This document shows, piece after piece, positions 42,006 through 50,505 of a stretch of DNA of 64,000 bases (its first letter is position 1; each line of letters opens with the position of its first letter). The notes under the pieces were generated by a model that worked only from the letters and a program-made list of their open reading frames with translations, did no database searches and was not told where the DNA came from. This DNA comes from Christensenella sp034926635 (GTDB lineage: Bacteria > Bacillota > Clostridia > Christensenellales > Christensenellaceae), in NCBI GenBank assembly GCA_034926635.1, contig JAYFQX010000012.1, forward strand, positions 48,754 to 112,753. Direction: 5' to 3'. The position numbers and the translations under genes are program-made.

Positions 42006-42848
42006 TCATAGATATTGTTTTAATGTATCCACCCAAACCAGACAATAATCTTTATTTGGATGCACACCGTCCGAAGAAGCATCGTCCGGCAAAAAGCCCT
42101 CGGCATCGGCAAGCGGCGTGCCCACATCGGCAAACACCACGCCCTTATCCGCACAAAGCTGCGCAAGCATTGCGTTATACTGCGCGATTCTCTCGTTGTT
42201 TTCGCCCTCCTGATTCCGCTGGTTCACCGCCCTCGAAACCGGAAAAATAGACTGTACAATGATCTTTGCGCTCGGAACTTTTTCTTTCACCGCATCAATG
42301 ACCTTGCCGTAGTCCTCAATAAAAATATCCGGGAACGACCATCCAAGCTCGTTTTCCCCAAACATCAAAAATACATCATCATATGTTTTTCCATTTAATT
42401 CGTCGATCACGGGAACCGTACCAGTGGCCGTTGTTTTTTCAAAGACCTGATCCACCGTCAGCCCCAGCCGGAAAAAGAAATCCGCTTCTGGAATCAGGCC
42501 ATAGGTATAGAGGTCATCCAAACAGGAATTCCCCACAAAAGCAGTGTTTTCAAAAGTCTGCTTGATGGGTTGCGTCTGCGTGTCCTGCGAAGGTGCGGGC
42601 TGCGGCTCCGTCGGCGCAGTCGTGGGCGGGACGGTCTGCGTGGGTGCAGCCGAAGAAACGACGCTTGTTGCTGCCGCCGATTCCTGCGCTGCAGGCATTT
42701 GTTCTTCATTTTTTGTTTGTTTTTGGAAATTCGGAAAAACCGCAAATATTAAAATCAAAGCCACCGCCACTGCCACGATCATCGAAATCACCGCAACCAA
42801 ACGACGTTTTTTTACCCGATACTTGCGAAGATGCCTGCCACTCCTCAT
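42006..42848 (-). CDS. membrane-anchored SGNH/GDSL-type hydrolase or acyltransferase
   Basis: A 280-residue protein with one N-terminal helix (about 16-38), a Pro/Thr/Gln-rich linker (about 45-95) and an outside SGNH domain. The nucleophile block appears as FVGNSCLDDL, block III as MFGENELG and block V as SSDGVHPNKDY with the Asp-His pair. With MBOAT, DHHW and DUF4358 it completes a likely O-acetylation system for an extracellular polysaccharide, this protein being the extracytoplasmic transferase or esterase. First gene of that group. Confidence 0.85.
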   Translation of the reverse strand: MRSGRHLRKYRVKKRRLVAVISMIVAVAVALILIFAVFPNFQKQTKNEEQMPAAQESAAATSVVSSAAPTQTVPPTTAPTEPQPAPSQDTQTQPIKQTFENTAFVGNSCLDDLYTYGLIPEADFFFRLGLTVDQVFEKTTATGTVPVIDELNGKTYDDVFLMFGENELGWSFPDIFIEDYGKVIDAVKEKVPSAKIIVQSIFPVSRAVNQRNQEGENNERIAQYNAMLAQLCADKGVVFADVGTPLADAEGFLPDDASSDGVHPNKDYCLVWVDTLKQYL

Positions 42849-42917
42849 AAAACCCCTCCCTGTCCAAACCCTATGTCAACCCGGGGCATAAAGTCCGGCA
42901 CCATTGTATACATAAAA

Positions 42918-42946
42918 AAAGCGGTTCCTCTTGCGAACCTGCCTTT
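42918..42946 (-). terminator. hairpin plus T-run inside the SGNH leader (possible attenuator)
   Basis: On the minus strand GCAGGTTC-GCAAGA-GGAACCGC is followed by TTTTTTT. It lies between the predicted promoter (42982-43010) and the start codon at 42848, so some control or read-through is needed for expression; alternatively it terminates the pilus operon upstream. Confidence 0.65.
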
Positions 42947-42981
42947 TTATCTCTATCAAACCCCAAATTCGCCTACTTGCT

Positions 42982-43010
42982 ATTATACTGCCCGCGTCTT
43001 CACCTGGCAA
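42982..43010 (-). promoter_or_regulatory. predicted promoter of the SGNH-DUF4358-MBOAT-DHHW group
   Basis: On the minus strand TTGCCA (43005-43010) and TATAAT (42982-42987) with a 17-base spacer; start near 42975. Confidence 0.65.
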
Positions 43011-43095
43011 CGCTTTCCCGACAATTTTTTCTTAAACATGCCGGGCTTGAACCCGGATGCCCAAAACATACACATCGAATGCGCAAAAGATCCCC

Positions 43096-44331
43096 TTACC
43101 ACTTAGCGCCCGCGTCTTCATAGCGATCCATCATTATACGCATATCTGCCGCCGAAATACTCTTGCATGTCAGCCGCATGTGGTTCATCTTAGGCTTCGC
43201 GTAAAAATTCCGGCGCAGGCGATCCGCTACCACCGCACAATTTTCCTGGCTGATTTCCATGAGCATCAAAACAAACTGCGTCGGGCTATATCGCGCATAA
43301 GCATCCCCTCTGCGCAGCGATTCCTCCGCTGCCGTATGAAAATGCTCCACCACCCGTGTAAGCTCGCTGCCGCTTTCCGGCACACTGCCGTCTGTTTTGG
43401 CAAGCGTACACAGCATTAAATACACAGACTGTCCGCTGCGCTCCATATGCCGGACAACAAACCGGTACAAGTTGGTAAATACCTCTGTATTGCAACAAAA
43501 TGCGCCTTTTCTAAATTCTTTTTCCACCATATCGCTGCGCACTTCCACCACAGAAACCGCCTGCTGGTTAAGCCCGCCTGTTATTTTCTGGTATAACTCG
43601 CGCATGCGTGGCGTCGGCGCAATGCCAAGGTCATTGAGAAGCACCGCATTCACAGCTTCATACGCCTCGATCGACTTTTTCACATAATTTGCCTGATACA
43701 GGCAATCGATATACGCAAGCGCCAGTTCTTCTTCATAAGGATAAAGCGCCACTGCTTTTTGCAGCCAGGGAACCAATTCTCCTTCCCATCCTTGCGCCTT
43801 TGCAATTTTCTGCGCCCTGCGAAAGCAATCGCAATACATCTCCTGATACCGGACAGAATATCCCATGATCCACGGCTCGCCCATGCCACGCGGCAAAAAA
43901 CCACTGCGGTAGATCTCGACCGCTGCCAGGCACTCGTCAAAGCACTCGCGTCCGCCATCCGTATTTTGACGGATATGCTCGATATGTTCCGTGAATTCCT
44001 GCTCGTCTACCCAAAGCGGCACTATGGCAAAAAAACCATAAGCGCTCTTTTTATAACGGATACACTCACGCGGCACGCCCGCCGTCTCAAGCAATTTACG
44101 CAAACGATAAACCAGGTTTTTCAGCACACCCAAAGGATTATCGCATTCTTCGTCATCCAGCAGCGCAAAAATCAATTCTTCCTGCTGCACCATGCGTTCC
44201 CTGTTTATCAATAAATATTGCCATAATTGTAAGACCTTGCTGTTTCGGCTCTCGCGCGGAACTACGGGCGTATCCCCATAGATTGCCTGAAACCCGCCGA
44301 ACATTTCGATCGACAACACTTTTTCTTCCAT
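43096..44331 (-). CDS. BTAD/SARP-like transcriptional regulator with a degenerate GGDEF-like tail
   Basis: A 411-residue protein. N-terminal winged-helix domain (about 1-100: VLSIEMFGGFQAIYGD..., LKNLVYRLRKLLETAGVP, YGFFAIVPLWVDEQEF), then a BTAD helical-repeat domain (about 105-265, FLPRGMGEPWIMGYSVRYQEMYCDCFRRAQKIA, ALAYIDCLYQANYVKKSIEAYEAV). The C-terminal part (about 290-400) includes RRGDAYARYSPTQFVLMLMEIS, which matches the layout of a GGDEF domain whose active motif has decayed; that is inference. ATG 44331 has AAAGGAGG seven bases upstream. It follows pilT by 29 bases and probably regulates or is co-regulated with the pilus operon. Confidence 0.82.
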   Translation of the reverse strand: MEEKVLSIEMFGGFQAIYGDTPVVPRESRNSKVLQLWQYLLINRERMVQQEELIFALLDDEECDNPLGVLKNLVYRLRKLLETAGVPRECIRYKKSAYGFFAIVPLWVDEQEFTEHIEHIRQNTDGGRECFDECLAAVEIYRSGFLPRGMGEPWIMGYSVRYQEMYCDCFRRAQKIAKAQGWEGELVPWLQKAVALYPYEEELALAYIDCLYQANYVKKSIEAYEAVNAVLLNDLGIAPTPRMRELYQKITGGLNQQAVSVVEVRSDMVEKEFRKGAFCCNTEVFTNLYRFVVRHMERSGQSVYLMLCTLAKTDGSVPESGSELTRVVEHFHTAAEESLRRGDAYARYSPTQFVLMLMEISQENCAVVADRLRRNFYAKPKMNHMRLTCKSISAADMRIMMDRYEDAGAKW

Positions 44332-44360
44332 TGATACGCCTCCTTTGCTCCCTTTCAAAC

Positions 44361-45419
44361 TCATCGTCCTAATTTTCTTTTCATCATCTCGGGGGACATA
44401 CTGTGCGCAACCGCCGTCTCCTGCGTAATCTCTCCCCGCTCGCACAACGCAAGCAGGCTGGCGTCCATCGTCACCATACCGCTTGCCGCCGAGGAAAAAA
44501 TTGCGGTCTCTATCTGATGGGTCTTTGCTTCACGAATCATATTACGGATCGCCGTATTGCAGAGCATGATCTCAAACGCGGGCACCATCTTCCCATCCAC
44601 GGTCTCCACCAGCTGTTGGCTGACCACCGCCTGCAAGACCATGGCAAGCTGCACCCGTATCTGTCCCTGCTGCTCCGGCGGAAACGCATCAATAATTCTG
44701 TCTATGGTATTGGTCGCGCCCAGCGTATGCAGCGTAGAAATCACAAGATGTCCGGTTTCGGCTGCCGTCATCGCCACGCTGATGGTTTCATGGTCACGCA
44801 TTTCGCCCAGCAAAATGACATCCGGCGCCTGTCGCAGCGCGGCGCGAAGCGCAACCGCATAACTTTGCGTGTCCGTTACGATCTCCCGCTGGCTGATAAT
44901 ACTCTTATGATGCCTGTGGAGATATTCGATCGGGTCTTCCAGCGTAATCACATGGCTGTTGCGCGTCTTGTTGATCTCGTCTATCATACATGCCAGCGTG
45001 GTAGATTTCCCGCTGCCTGCGGGTCCCGTCACCAGTACCAGCCCTTTTGTGCTGCTGCCAAGCTTCACCACAAGATCAGGCAAGCCAAGCTCGTGCGGAT
45101 CAGGCAGAGAAAACGCAATCACCCGCACCACCGCCGCAAGCGACCCTCGCTGACGGTAAACGCTGACACGATAACGCGACTGCCCCACAATCGAAAACGA
45201 AAAATCATCGTCCCCCGTTTGCAGCAAGCGTTCTTCATCGCGCTTTGCGTAAGCGTAAAGCTGACGAATCATGATTTCTGTATCTTCCGGGCGCAGCGGC
45301 TGATCGCCAAGGCGTCCGATGCAATTATTAATTTTCAGTGAAACGGGAAGCCCTGCCACAATAAAAATATCCGAAGCCTGTTTTTCCGCCGCTGTTTTTA
45401 AAACCTGTTCCGCTTCCAT
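44361..45419 (-). CDS. pilT: type IV pilus retraction ATPase PilT
   Basis: A 352-residue hexameric ATPase of the secretion-ATPase superfamily that depolymerises pili. It shows the N-terminal ASDIFIVAGLPVSLKIN, Walker A VTGPAGSGKSTTLA (about residue 130), Asp box TLEDPIEYLHRHHKSIISQREI, Walker B DVILLGEMRDHETI, the His box TGHLVISTLHTLGATNTIDRI and the PilT-type AIRNMIRE segment (AIRNLIRE in most homologues), which argues for PilT over PilB. GGGAGGG precedes the ATG. It is the only pilus ATPase in the window. Confidence 0.94.
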   Translation of the reverse strand: MEAEQVLKTAAEKQASDIFIVAGLPVSLKINNCIGRLGDQPLRPEDTEIMIRQLYAYAKRDEERLLQTGDDDFSFSIVGQSRYRVSVYRQRGSLAAVVRVIAFSLPDPHELGLPDLVVKLGSSTKGLVLVTGPAGSGKSTTLACMIDEINKTRNSHVITLEDPIEYLHRHHKSIISQREIVTDTQSYAVALRAALRQAPDVILLGEMRDHETISVAMTAAETGHLVISTLHTLGATNTIDRIIDAFPPEQQGQIRVQLAMVLQAVVSQQLVETVDGKMVPAFEIMLCNTAIRNMIREAKTHQIETAIFSSAASGMVTMDASLLALCERGEITQETAVAHSMSPEMMKRKLGR

Positions 45420-45435
45420 GCAAGTCCCTCCCTTT

Positions 45436-45888
45436 TTATTTTAACACATTCAGCTGTCCCGTGTACTCTTTTTCTTCAGTTAACTTCGTTTTCCAGACCT
45501 TTGTATCCCACGTTCCGTCAAAATTTCCGGTCTTGTCAAGCGACAGCAGGATATTTGCATATAAAATACGGTTTTCGTCAACGGGCTGCGTAAAAACAAC
45601 TGTGACGCCGCCTTCTTTTCCGGCGCTGACTTCGTATCCCTGTGCTGCAAGCTCTTCCTGCCACTGCGGATTTTCCTGCGCCTGCTGCAGCACATACGCC
45701 AATTTTTCCTGCGCTTTACTGTCCGCCGCATAATAATTCGTTGTGGCGTCCGCCACCTTTTGCGTCAGTGCATAATCCGCGCGCGCCGATACCAGCGAAA
45801 GTACAGCCAATGTTGTCAGGCAAAGCACCACAAACACCGCGAGGATAGAAACGCCGCCGATCCCAATGCCATTCCGATTCCCGTTCAT
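45436..45888 (-). CDS. pilin-like / minor pseudopilin protein
   Basis: A 150-residue protein with one N-terminal membrane helix (GVSILAVFVVLCLTTLAVLSLVSA, about 12-35) and an outside domain predicted alpha then beta (KVADATTNYYAADSKAQEKLAYVLQQAQ...). No canonical prepilin Glu+5 is seen. The layout matches PilX-like minor pilins. It overlaps the upstream gene by four bases (ATGA), within the pilus operon. Confidence 0.68.
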   Translation of the reverse strand: MNGNRNGIGIGGVSILAVFVVLCLTTLAVLSLVSARADYALTQKVADATTNYYAADSKAQEKLAYVLQQAQENPQWQEELAAQGYEVSAGKEGGVTVVFTQPVDENRILYANILLSLDKTGNFDGTWDTKVWKTKLTEEKEYTGQLNVLK

Positions 45889-46304
45889 AGCCCTGCCCCC
45901 AATACGGCTGTTTCCAGCCGGTATATCTCGTCTTCGCCCCGAAAGGCAACAATTTCTGCAGTCTGCAGGCTGCTGCTTTCCGCTTTTTCCAAAGAGAGCG
46001 TATAGACCGCGCTTTCCGCTTCGTCCGTCTGCTTCCAGTCGCGGTCAAAATACAGCGTAAAGCCCCTGCTGCCCGCGTCCGCCGCACCAAGCCGCGCCCC
46101 TGCGGCCTGCGGATCACCGTGCTCCGCACGAAACGTTTCTGCCGCCCGCTGCGATGCGACCACCGCGTTTGTAAGATCCGTGCTCTGCACGCCCGTCTGC
46201 TTTGCCTTCACAAAAACATTGGTGCATACTGCCGCAGCAATGGCAAAAAACAAAATCATGATGATCATTTCCAGTAAAAACAACCTGCTTTTTGATTTCC
46301 CCAT
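45885..46304 (-). CDS. type IV prepilin-like protein
   Basis: A 139-residue protein whose N-terminus MGKSKSRLFLLEMIIMILFFAI has a short basic leader, then a hydrophobic helix with Glu at the fifth position after the basic residue, like the +5 Glu of class III prepilins. A Gly before the cut site is missing. A globular tail (FTLYFDRDWKQTDEAESAVYTLSLE) follows. It starts one base after the DUF4860 gene's stop codon and is part of the pilus operon. Confidence 0.68.
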   Translation of the reverse strand: MGKSKSRLFLLEMIIMILFFAIAAAVCTNVFVKAKQTGVQSTDLTNAVVASQRAAETFRAEHGDPQAAGARLGAADAGSRGFTLYFDRDWKQTDEAESAVYTLSLEKAESSSLQTAEIVAFRGEDEIYRLETAVLGAGL

Positions 46305-46305
46305 A

Positions 46306-46794
46306 TCAGCCGCGCCCCGTTTCGCTCATCACAGCCACAGCGCTGCTCCATTCATTGCCCGAAGCATCTACTGCGTCTATGGTAATCAAACCGCCATCCT
46401 GCGCAAACCCAATACTGCCGATCTCCATGACAGGCTGCCCGGCATCCGCCGCAAACGTGCTGCCCGCTGCAACGGTAATTTCCTTCAGTTCTCCGCCGGA
46501 GGCATAAATCCACGTCTCATAACGCGATTCTCCCGTATCCGCCGCAATGACCAGCGCGTCGCCGCCAAAGACTTCTTCGACCGAAACGCCGCCCGCCGCG
46601 TCTCCCTGACGGATTTTTTCCGTCACATAAGCGACTGAGGTGCGTGCGCTGCTGTTTTCTGTCATACCCGCAGAAATACCGCGGTAAACATTCGCGCCCA
46701 ACAAAACGACAAAAAGCGCCAAAATTGCAAAAACGCAAAATAGCGATATTATAAAAACAATATCCGTAGCATACTGCTTTTTTCTCATTTCCAT
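46306..46794 (-). CDS. DUF4860 pilin-like membrane protein
   Basis: A 162-residue protein: N-terminal helix (IVFIISLFCVFAILALFVVLLGANVY, about 12-38), then an all-beta-looking outside domain (SVAYVTEKIRQGDAAGGVSVEEVFGGDALVI..., ETWIYASGGELKEITV). This is the DUF4860 pattern found in clostridial pilus clusters. It is tightly packed between pilin-like genes. Confidence 0.72.
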   Translation of the reverse strand: MEMRKKQYATDIVFIISLFCVFAILALFVVLLGANVYRGISAGMTENSSARTSVAYVTEKIRQGDAAGGVSVEEVFGGDALVIAADTGESRYETWIYASGGELKEITVAAGSTFAADAGQPVMEIGSIGFAQDGGLITIDAVDASGNEWSSAVAVMSETGRG

Positions 46795-46800
46795 CTCCCG

Positions 46801-47133
46801 TCAGGCATCGAAAACAAAAATCTCCGGCATCAAATTCGCCCCTACCGGTCTGTAAGAATAGATATAATGTTCGCGGTCTAAAATCAGGCCGTAATGCTCT
46901 GCCAAATAATCGAGGTCTTCAGGGTAACTTCCCTCAATGGCGTAGCAGGAAGCCACCGCTCTGCGTACCGAGCGTTCCACCATGCGAAGCTGCTCCTCAC
47001 CCGCCGAGCCGGACGTGTTTGCAATGCCAAAACAGATCATCATCAAAACCACCGCAAAGCATAACACCGGGACGGCAACTTTCCAGAGGACCGACCGTTT
47101 GCGTTTTTTAACGAAAATCCTGCCCACAGGCAT
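46801..47133 (-). CDS. small minor-pilin-like protein
   Basis: A 110-residue protein with basic leader KKRKRSV, membrane helix (about 15-38) and an outside domain including RRAVASCYAIEGSYPEDLDYLAEHYGL, which is like the segment after the pilin helix where growth 'alpha-C' ends (CYAxEGxYPxxLDYL). It lacks a canonical prepilin site. It starts ten bases after pilC. Confidence 0.7.
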   Translation of the reverse strand: MPVGRIFVKKRKRSVLWKVAVPVLCFAVVLMMICFGIANTSGSAGEEQLRMVERSVRRAVASCYAIEGSYPEDLDYLAEHYGLILDREHYIYSYRPVGANLMPEIFVFDA

Positions 47134-47143
47134 TTCCTCCTTT

Positions 47144-48187
47144 TCAGCCGATGGCCGACATAACGCCCATCAGCGGCAGCATTACCGACAAAAGTATCAG
47201 TCCGACAATCAGCGCGAGTACTGCCACCAGCGTAGGCTCCAGCGCCGATACCACGGCGTCCATGCGCCTGTCGGCTTCTTCCTCGTATTGCCGGGCAATC
47301 TGGCGCATTACTTCCTCCAGTGTACCTGTTTTAAACCCAACCGTAATCATCTTTGCCTGGAGTCCGGAAAACATCCCTGCGTGCGCTACCGCATCCGCAA
47401 AGCTTTCGCCTTTTTCCATTGCCGCACGCATTTGCGCGATCTTCTTTTTGGCGCCGCCGCTTTCCATCAGCGTCTCTTCCAACGCAAGCGCCTCGTCTAC
47501 ATCCATGCCGCTGCCCAGCATCATGGCAAGCGCCGATGCAAACCTGCCTGCCGAAACAGCCGCTGCCGTTTTTCGGAACATACGCTCCGTCATTCCGGAT
47601 AAAAACCGCCTGCCGCCCTGTGTTTTTCGCAAAACAAAATACAAAACCAACAACGCCGCAGCCACAATGATGATCACCACCGCCGACGCGCTGACCGCCT
47701 GCCCAAACTGCATCAACCCCGCGGCTATCCCGCTGAGACCGCCGCCCAGCTGCTGCAGGACATCCTGAAATACGGGAAGCACGGCAATGATGATCACAAA
47801 AATCACGGCGATCATCATCGCAATCATCACCAGCGGATAGCTGACCGAGCTTTTGATGGCGCGCGCAACGGTTTCCTGACGCTCATAATAGGCTGTCAGC
47901 GAATGCAGCACCTCTTCCAGCCTACCCGATGCCTCGCCGATCTGCGCCATATGCACCATATATCCGGGAAACGCGCCCGCCTTTTTGAGCGCAGCCGCAA
48001 ACGTACCGCCATCCTCCATCGTCCGGCGCATCTCTGCCACAAGGGCTTTCCCTTCCGCGCGATCGAGCTCTTCCTCCATCAGCAGCAAGCCTTCCTCAAG
48101 CGAAACGCCCGCCCGCATCACATAAGTAAGCTGCCCGCAAAACGCGGCGATTTCATTGTCCGAAAACCTGATCCGGTGTTTTTCCAT
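47144..48187 (-). CDS. pilC: type IV pilus / type II secretion inner-membrane platform protein PilC
   Basis: A 347-residue GspF-family protein with two T2SSF domains (about 10-130 and 205-325), each followed by membrane helices (SSVSYPLVMIAMMIAVIFVIIIAVLPVFQDV; ALEPTLVAVLALIVGLILLSVMLPLM). Characteristic segments are FCGQLTYVMRAGVSLEEGL, MVHMAQIGEASGRLEEVL and FASALAMMLGSGMDVDEAL. It organises pilin assembly with a cytosolic ATPase. ATG 48187 has GGGAGG eight bases upstream. Confidence 0.92.
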   Translation of the reverse strand: MEKHRIRFSDNEIAAFCGQLTYVMRAGVSLEEGLLLMEEELDRAEGKALVAEMRRTMEDGGTFAAALKKAGAFPGYMVHMAQIGEASGRLEEVLHSLTAYYERQETVARAIKSSVSYPLVMIAMMIAVIFVIIIAVLPVFQDVLQQLGGGLSGIAAGLMQFGQAVSASAVVIIIVAAALLVLYFVLRKTQGGRRFLSGMTERMFRKTAAAVSAGRFASALAMMLGSGMDVDEALALEETLMESGGAKKKIAQMRAAMEKGESFADAVAHAGMFSGLQAKMITVGFKTGTLEEVMRQIARQYEEEADRRMDAVVSALEPTLVAVLALIVGLILLSVMLPLMGVMSAIG

Positions 48188-48204
48188 CTGCTTTCCTCCC
48201 GCCG

Positions 48205-49161
48205 TCAATAAGTATACATGGCGTTATATTGGTTGCCGTCGCCCGTGTATTTGCCGGCTCCCCCGCCTGTAGACGCCATGGTCGGATCCATCCTGACCCA
48301 ATCCGTCCCGTCAAAATAAATGATATTATCTACCCAGCCTTGTCCCTCAATGTAAACGCTGATCCACGCGTGGTAAACCTGCCCGCCTCCCCCGCTTACA
48401 TAGCCGATCACCAATTTGGTCGGGATCCGCTGCGAACGCAGCATTGCCGTCATCAGCGCCGCATAATCAAAACAAATCCCTTTTTCCGTCTGAAGCGTTT
48501 CATCGACATCCGGCAAATATCCCGTTTGTACGGTGTCCGCTTTATCATAATCGTAGGTAACGGTCCCCACCACATAATCATAGACGCGCGCCACAACGTC
48601 AAGGTCGTCCGCCGCGCCCTGCGCAAGCTGTTCGCCCTGCGCCACTGCCGCGCTGTCCGCTGTAAACGCAATATATTGATTGGGGTATAAATACGGCAAA
48701 AACTCGCCACGAATCTCAACATCCGCCGATCCGCTCAATAAGGTGGAATACTGGTTTCCCCCAATGTTTTCAAAAACCCCGAATTGATAAGTCCCGTTTC
48801 CACACGTCAGCGGAAAAACATCTGCCACACCCTGTCGCAGATCATAGGTATATTCCTGTCCCTCGCAGGTGATTTTCAGCTTAACCTTTTCATTATTCCC
48901 CGTATATCGCACCGTAACATAGCCATCCGAAACATTGGAAACATCAATCACGGCGGTCTGTCCGTCCTCGCCGATCACGCGTTCCTCCGGTGACTGCGGC
49001 ACCAGCACCTGCGCCCGTGCGTCGCGGTTTCCCCCGCTTTGCTGCGCGGATGTTCCCACAGATACGCCGCCCGATCCGCAGCCAGCCAATAAAAAAACGG
49101 CAGTCATCCACACTGCTGCAAAAAGCATGATCCGTTTTTGAAGTTTCCTTGGCTTTTTCAT
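48205..49161 (-). CDS. transglutaminase-like lipoprotein
   Basis: A 318-residue exported protein. The signal peptide (KKPRKLQKRIMLFAAVWMTAVF) ends in lipobox LLAGC. A beta-rich part follows (about 60-160), then a transglutaminase-like cysteine peptidase domain (about 180-300) with Cys in EKGICFDYAALMTAMLR, His in VYHAWISVYIEG and Asp in WVRMDPT. Substrate unknown; isopeptide or peptidase activity on wall or pilus proteins is possible. ATG 49161 is the last before the signal peptide; no strong ribosome-binding site is seen. First gene of the pilus run, 17 bases before pilC. Confidence 0.85.
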   Translation of the reverse strand: MKKPRKLQKRIMLFAAVWMTAVFLLAGCGSGGVSVGTSAQQSGGNRDARAQVLVPQSPEERVIGEDGQTAVIDVSNVSDGYVTVRYTGNNEKVKLKITCEGQEYTYDLRQGVADVFPLTCGNGTYQFGVFENIGGNQYSTLLSGSADVEIRGEFLPYLYPNQYIAFTADSAAVAQGEQLAQGAADDLDVVARVYDYVVGTVTYDYDKADTVQTGYLPDVDETLQTEKGICFDYAALMTAMLRSQRIPTKLVIGYVSGGGGQVYHAWISVYIEGQGWVDNIIYFDGTDWVRMDPTMASTGGGAGKYTGDGNQYNAMYTY

Positions 49162-49297
49162 TCTACACCAGCAAATCATAAAATCAGCGAAACCAGAAAA
49201 CTGCGCCTTCCCTTCGGAACACAAATCGCCAAAATCGCATGGGACTGCGCTTTTTCCTTTCTTCCAGTATACCACAGGCTTCCCGCATGTAAAGAAA

Positions 49298-49342
49298 GAA
49301 AAATGCCGGAGTGCGCAGTCTTTTTTGCGCCCCGGCATTTCC
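49298..49342 (-). terminator. terminator after the isochorismatase-family gene
   Basis: On the minus strand AAATGCCGG ... CCGGCATTT with an inner GCGC pairing, followed by TTCTTTCTTT. Confidence 0.75.
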
Positions 49343-49885
49343 TTATTTCACCAACTTTGAAATCGTCTTAAACGTCTCGTTCCCCGCCCGCTGCGTCAGT
49401 TCAAACAAAATGGCTTCCGCCGTCGTGAGCAGCGCGCCTTCCTGTTGCGCCCGCTGGACGGCAATTTCCATATCAGAGGGGAACCGCGAACCGATGCAGT
49501 CGCAAACGAGAACCGGCTGCATTCCCGCTGCAATAAGATCTATTACAGTCTGCAAAACGCATACGTGCGCTTCCACGCCGCAAACGATCACGTTCTTTTT
49601 GCCTTTTGATTCAATTTCCCGCATGATCTCTTCTTCACCGCACGCGCTGAAGCTCAGCTTATCCATCGGCGCAAAATCGCCCGCCGCCTCTTTGATTTCG
49701 GGGATAATATCGCCAAGACCTTTGGGATATTGCCGCATCATCACCAGCGGCACGCCGAGCGCCCGCAGACCTTTTAACAACATTGCGGTTTTCTCCACGA
49801 TTTTTTCATTACCCGCAATCACCGGGACAAGCCTTTCCTGAAAATCAATGCCTATCGCCGCCGTGTTATCCGCCTGTATCCTCAT
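49343..49885 (-). CDS. isochorismatase-family cysteine hydrolase
   Basis: A 180-residue alpha/beta hydrolase. The nucleophile is in KNVIVCGVEAHVCVLQTVIDLIAAG (Cys of the VEAHVCV element), with the family N-terminal Asp in AIGIDFQERLVP and Lys in PMDKLSFSA, giving the Asp-Lys-Cys triad. The family includes nicotinamidases and related amidases; this one has no diagnostic metal site, so the substrate is open. GGAGG precedes the ATG. Given the adjacent pnuC, a pyridine-nucleotide salvage role is possible but unproven. Confidence 0.85.
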   Translation of the reverse strand: MRIQADNTAAIGIDFQERLVPVIAGNEKIVEKTAMLLKGLRALGVPLVMMRQYPKGLGDIIPEIKEAAGDFAPMDKLSFSACGEEEIMREIESKGKKNVIVCGVEAHVCVLQTVIDLIAAGMQPVLVCDCIGSRFPSDMEIAVQRAQQEGALLTTAEAILFELTQRAGNETFKTISKLVK

Positions 49886-49995
49886 AGATCCATCCTCCGT
49901 TTTTCGTTATAAATTTCCTTTTATTATATCATACCGCGCCACAGCAGGAAAACACCCGTTTTTCGCGCCGCGCCAAATTTTCAAACGCCCGTGTC

Positions 49996-50505
49996 TCACT
50001 TTTCCGCCTTTTGAAACCGCCTGTTTTCCCGGATCACTTCTATGGCTGCTTTCCCGGATAAATGCTCTATCTTTACTTCGATCGCGCAGGTTTTGTCCAA
50101 AAGTTTTTCGATCTCGGCTTTTGCTTCCTCGCGCTGCTCCGGTGAATATTTTTCCGCAATCGCCTGAAGCGCTTTTTTCTTTTCCTGCGGCGTTTCCAAA
50201 ATCCGAGCCCTGCCAAAGGCGATCACGCTGGTAAAATGCGTGGTATATTCCTCCGGCGCCACCTCGTCTTTGCCCGTCACGCAGAAAGAAACCTTGTTGT
50301 TTCTGCGGATAGCGTCCAGCTTATGCCCGGTCAGCGCACAATGAAAGTATAATTTTCCATCCACAAACGCATAACTTAGCGGGACAGTATAAGGATAACC
50401 GCCATCCCCGTCCGTTGCAAGCACGCCGGAAGTCCCTTTTTCCAATATTGCGGCACAGTCCTTGACGGATAACGCCTGCTGTGCACGTCTCATTTCTCTA
50501 AACAT
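49996..50505 (-). CDS. pyridoxamine 5'-phosphate oxidase-like FMN-binding protein (NimA-like)
   Basis: A 169-residue split-barrel flavin protein beginning MFREMRRAQQALSVKDC, with LATDGDGGYPYTVPLSYAFVDGKLYFHCALTGHKLDAIRRNNKVSFCV, the usual FMN-binding barrel of the NimA/nitroimidazole-reductase group. The natural substrate is unknown. It overlaps pnuC by eight bases, so it is translated from the same message. Confidence 0.85.
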   Translation of the reverse strand: MFREMRRAQQALSVKDCAAILEKGTSGVLATDGDGGYPYTVPLSYAFVDGKLYFHCALTGHKLDAIRRNNKVSFCVTGKDEVAPEEYTTHFTSVIAFGRARILETPQEKKKALQAIAEKYSPEQREEAKAEIEKLLDKTCAIEVKIEHLSGKAAIEVIRENRRFQKAEK

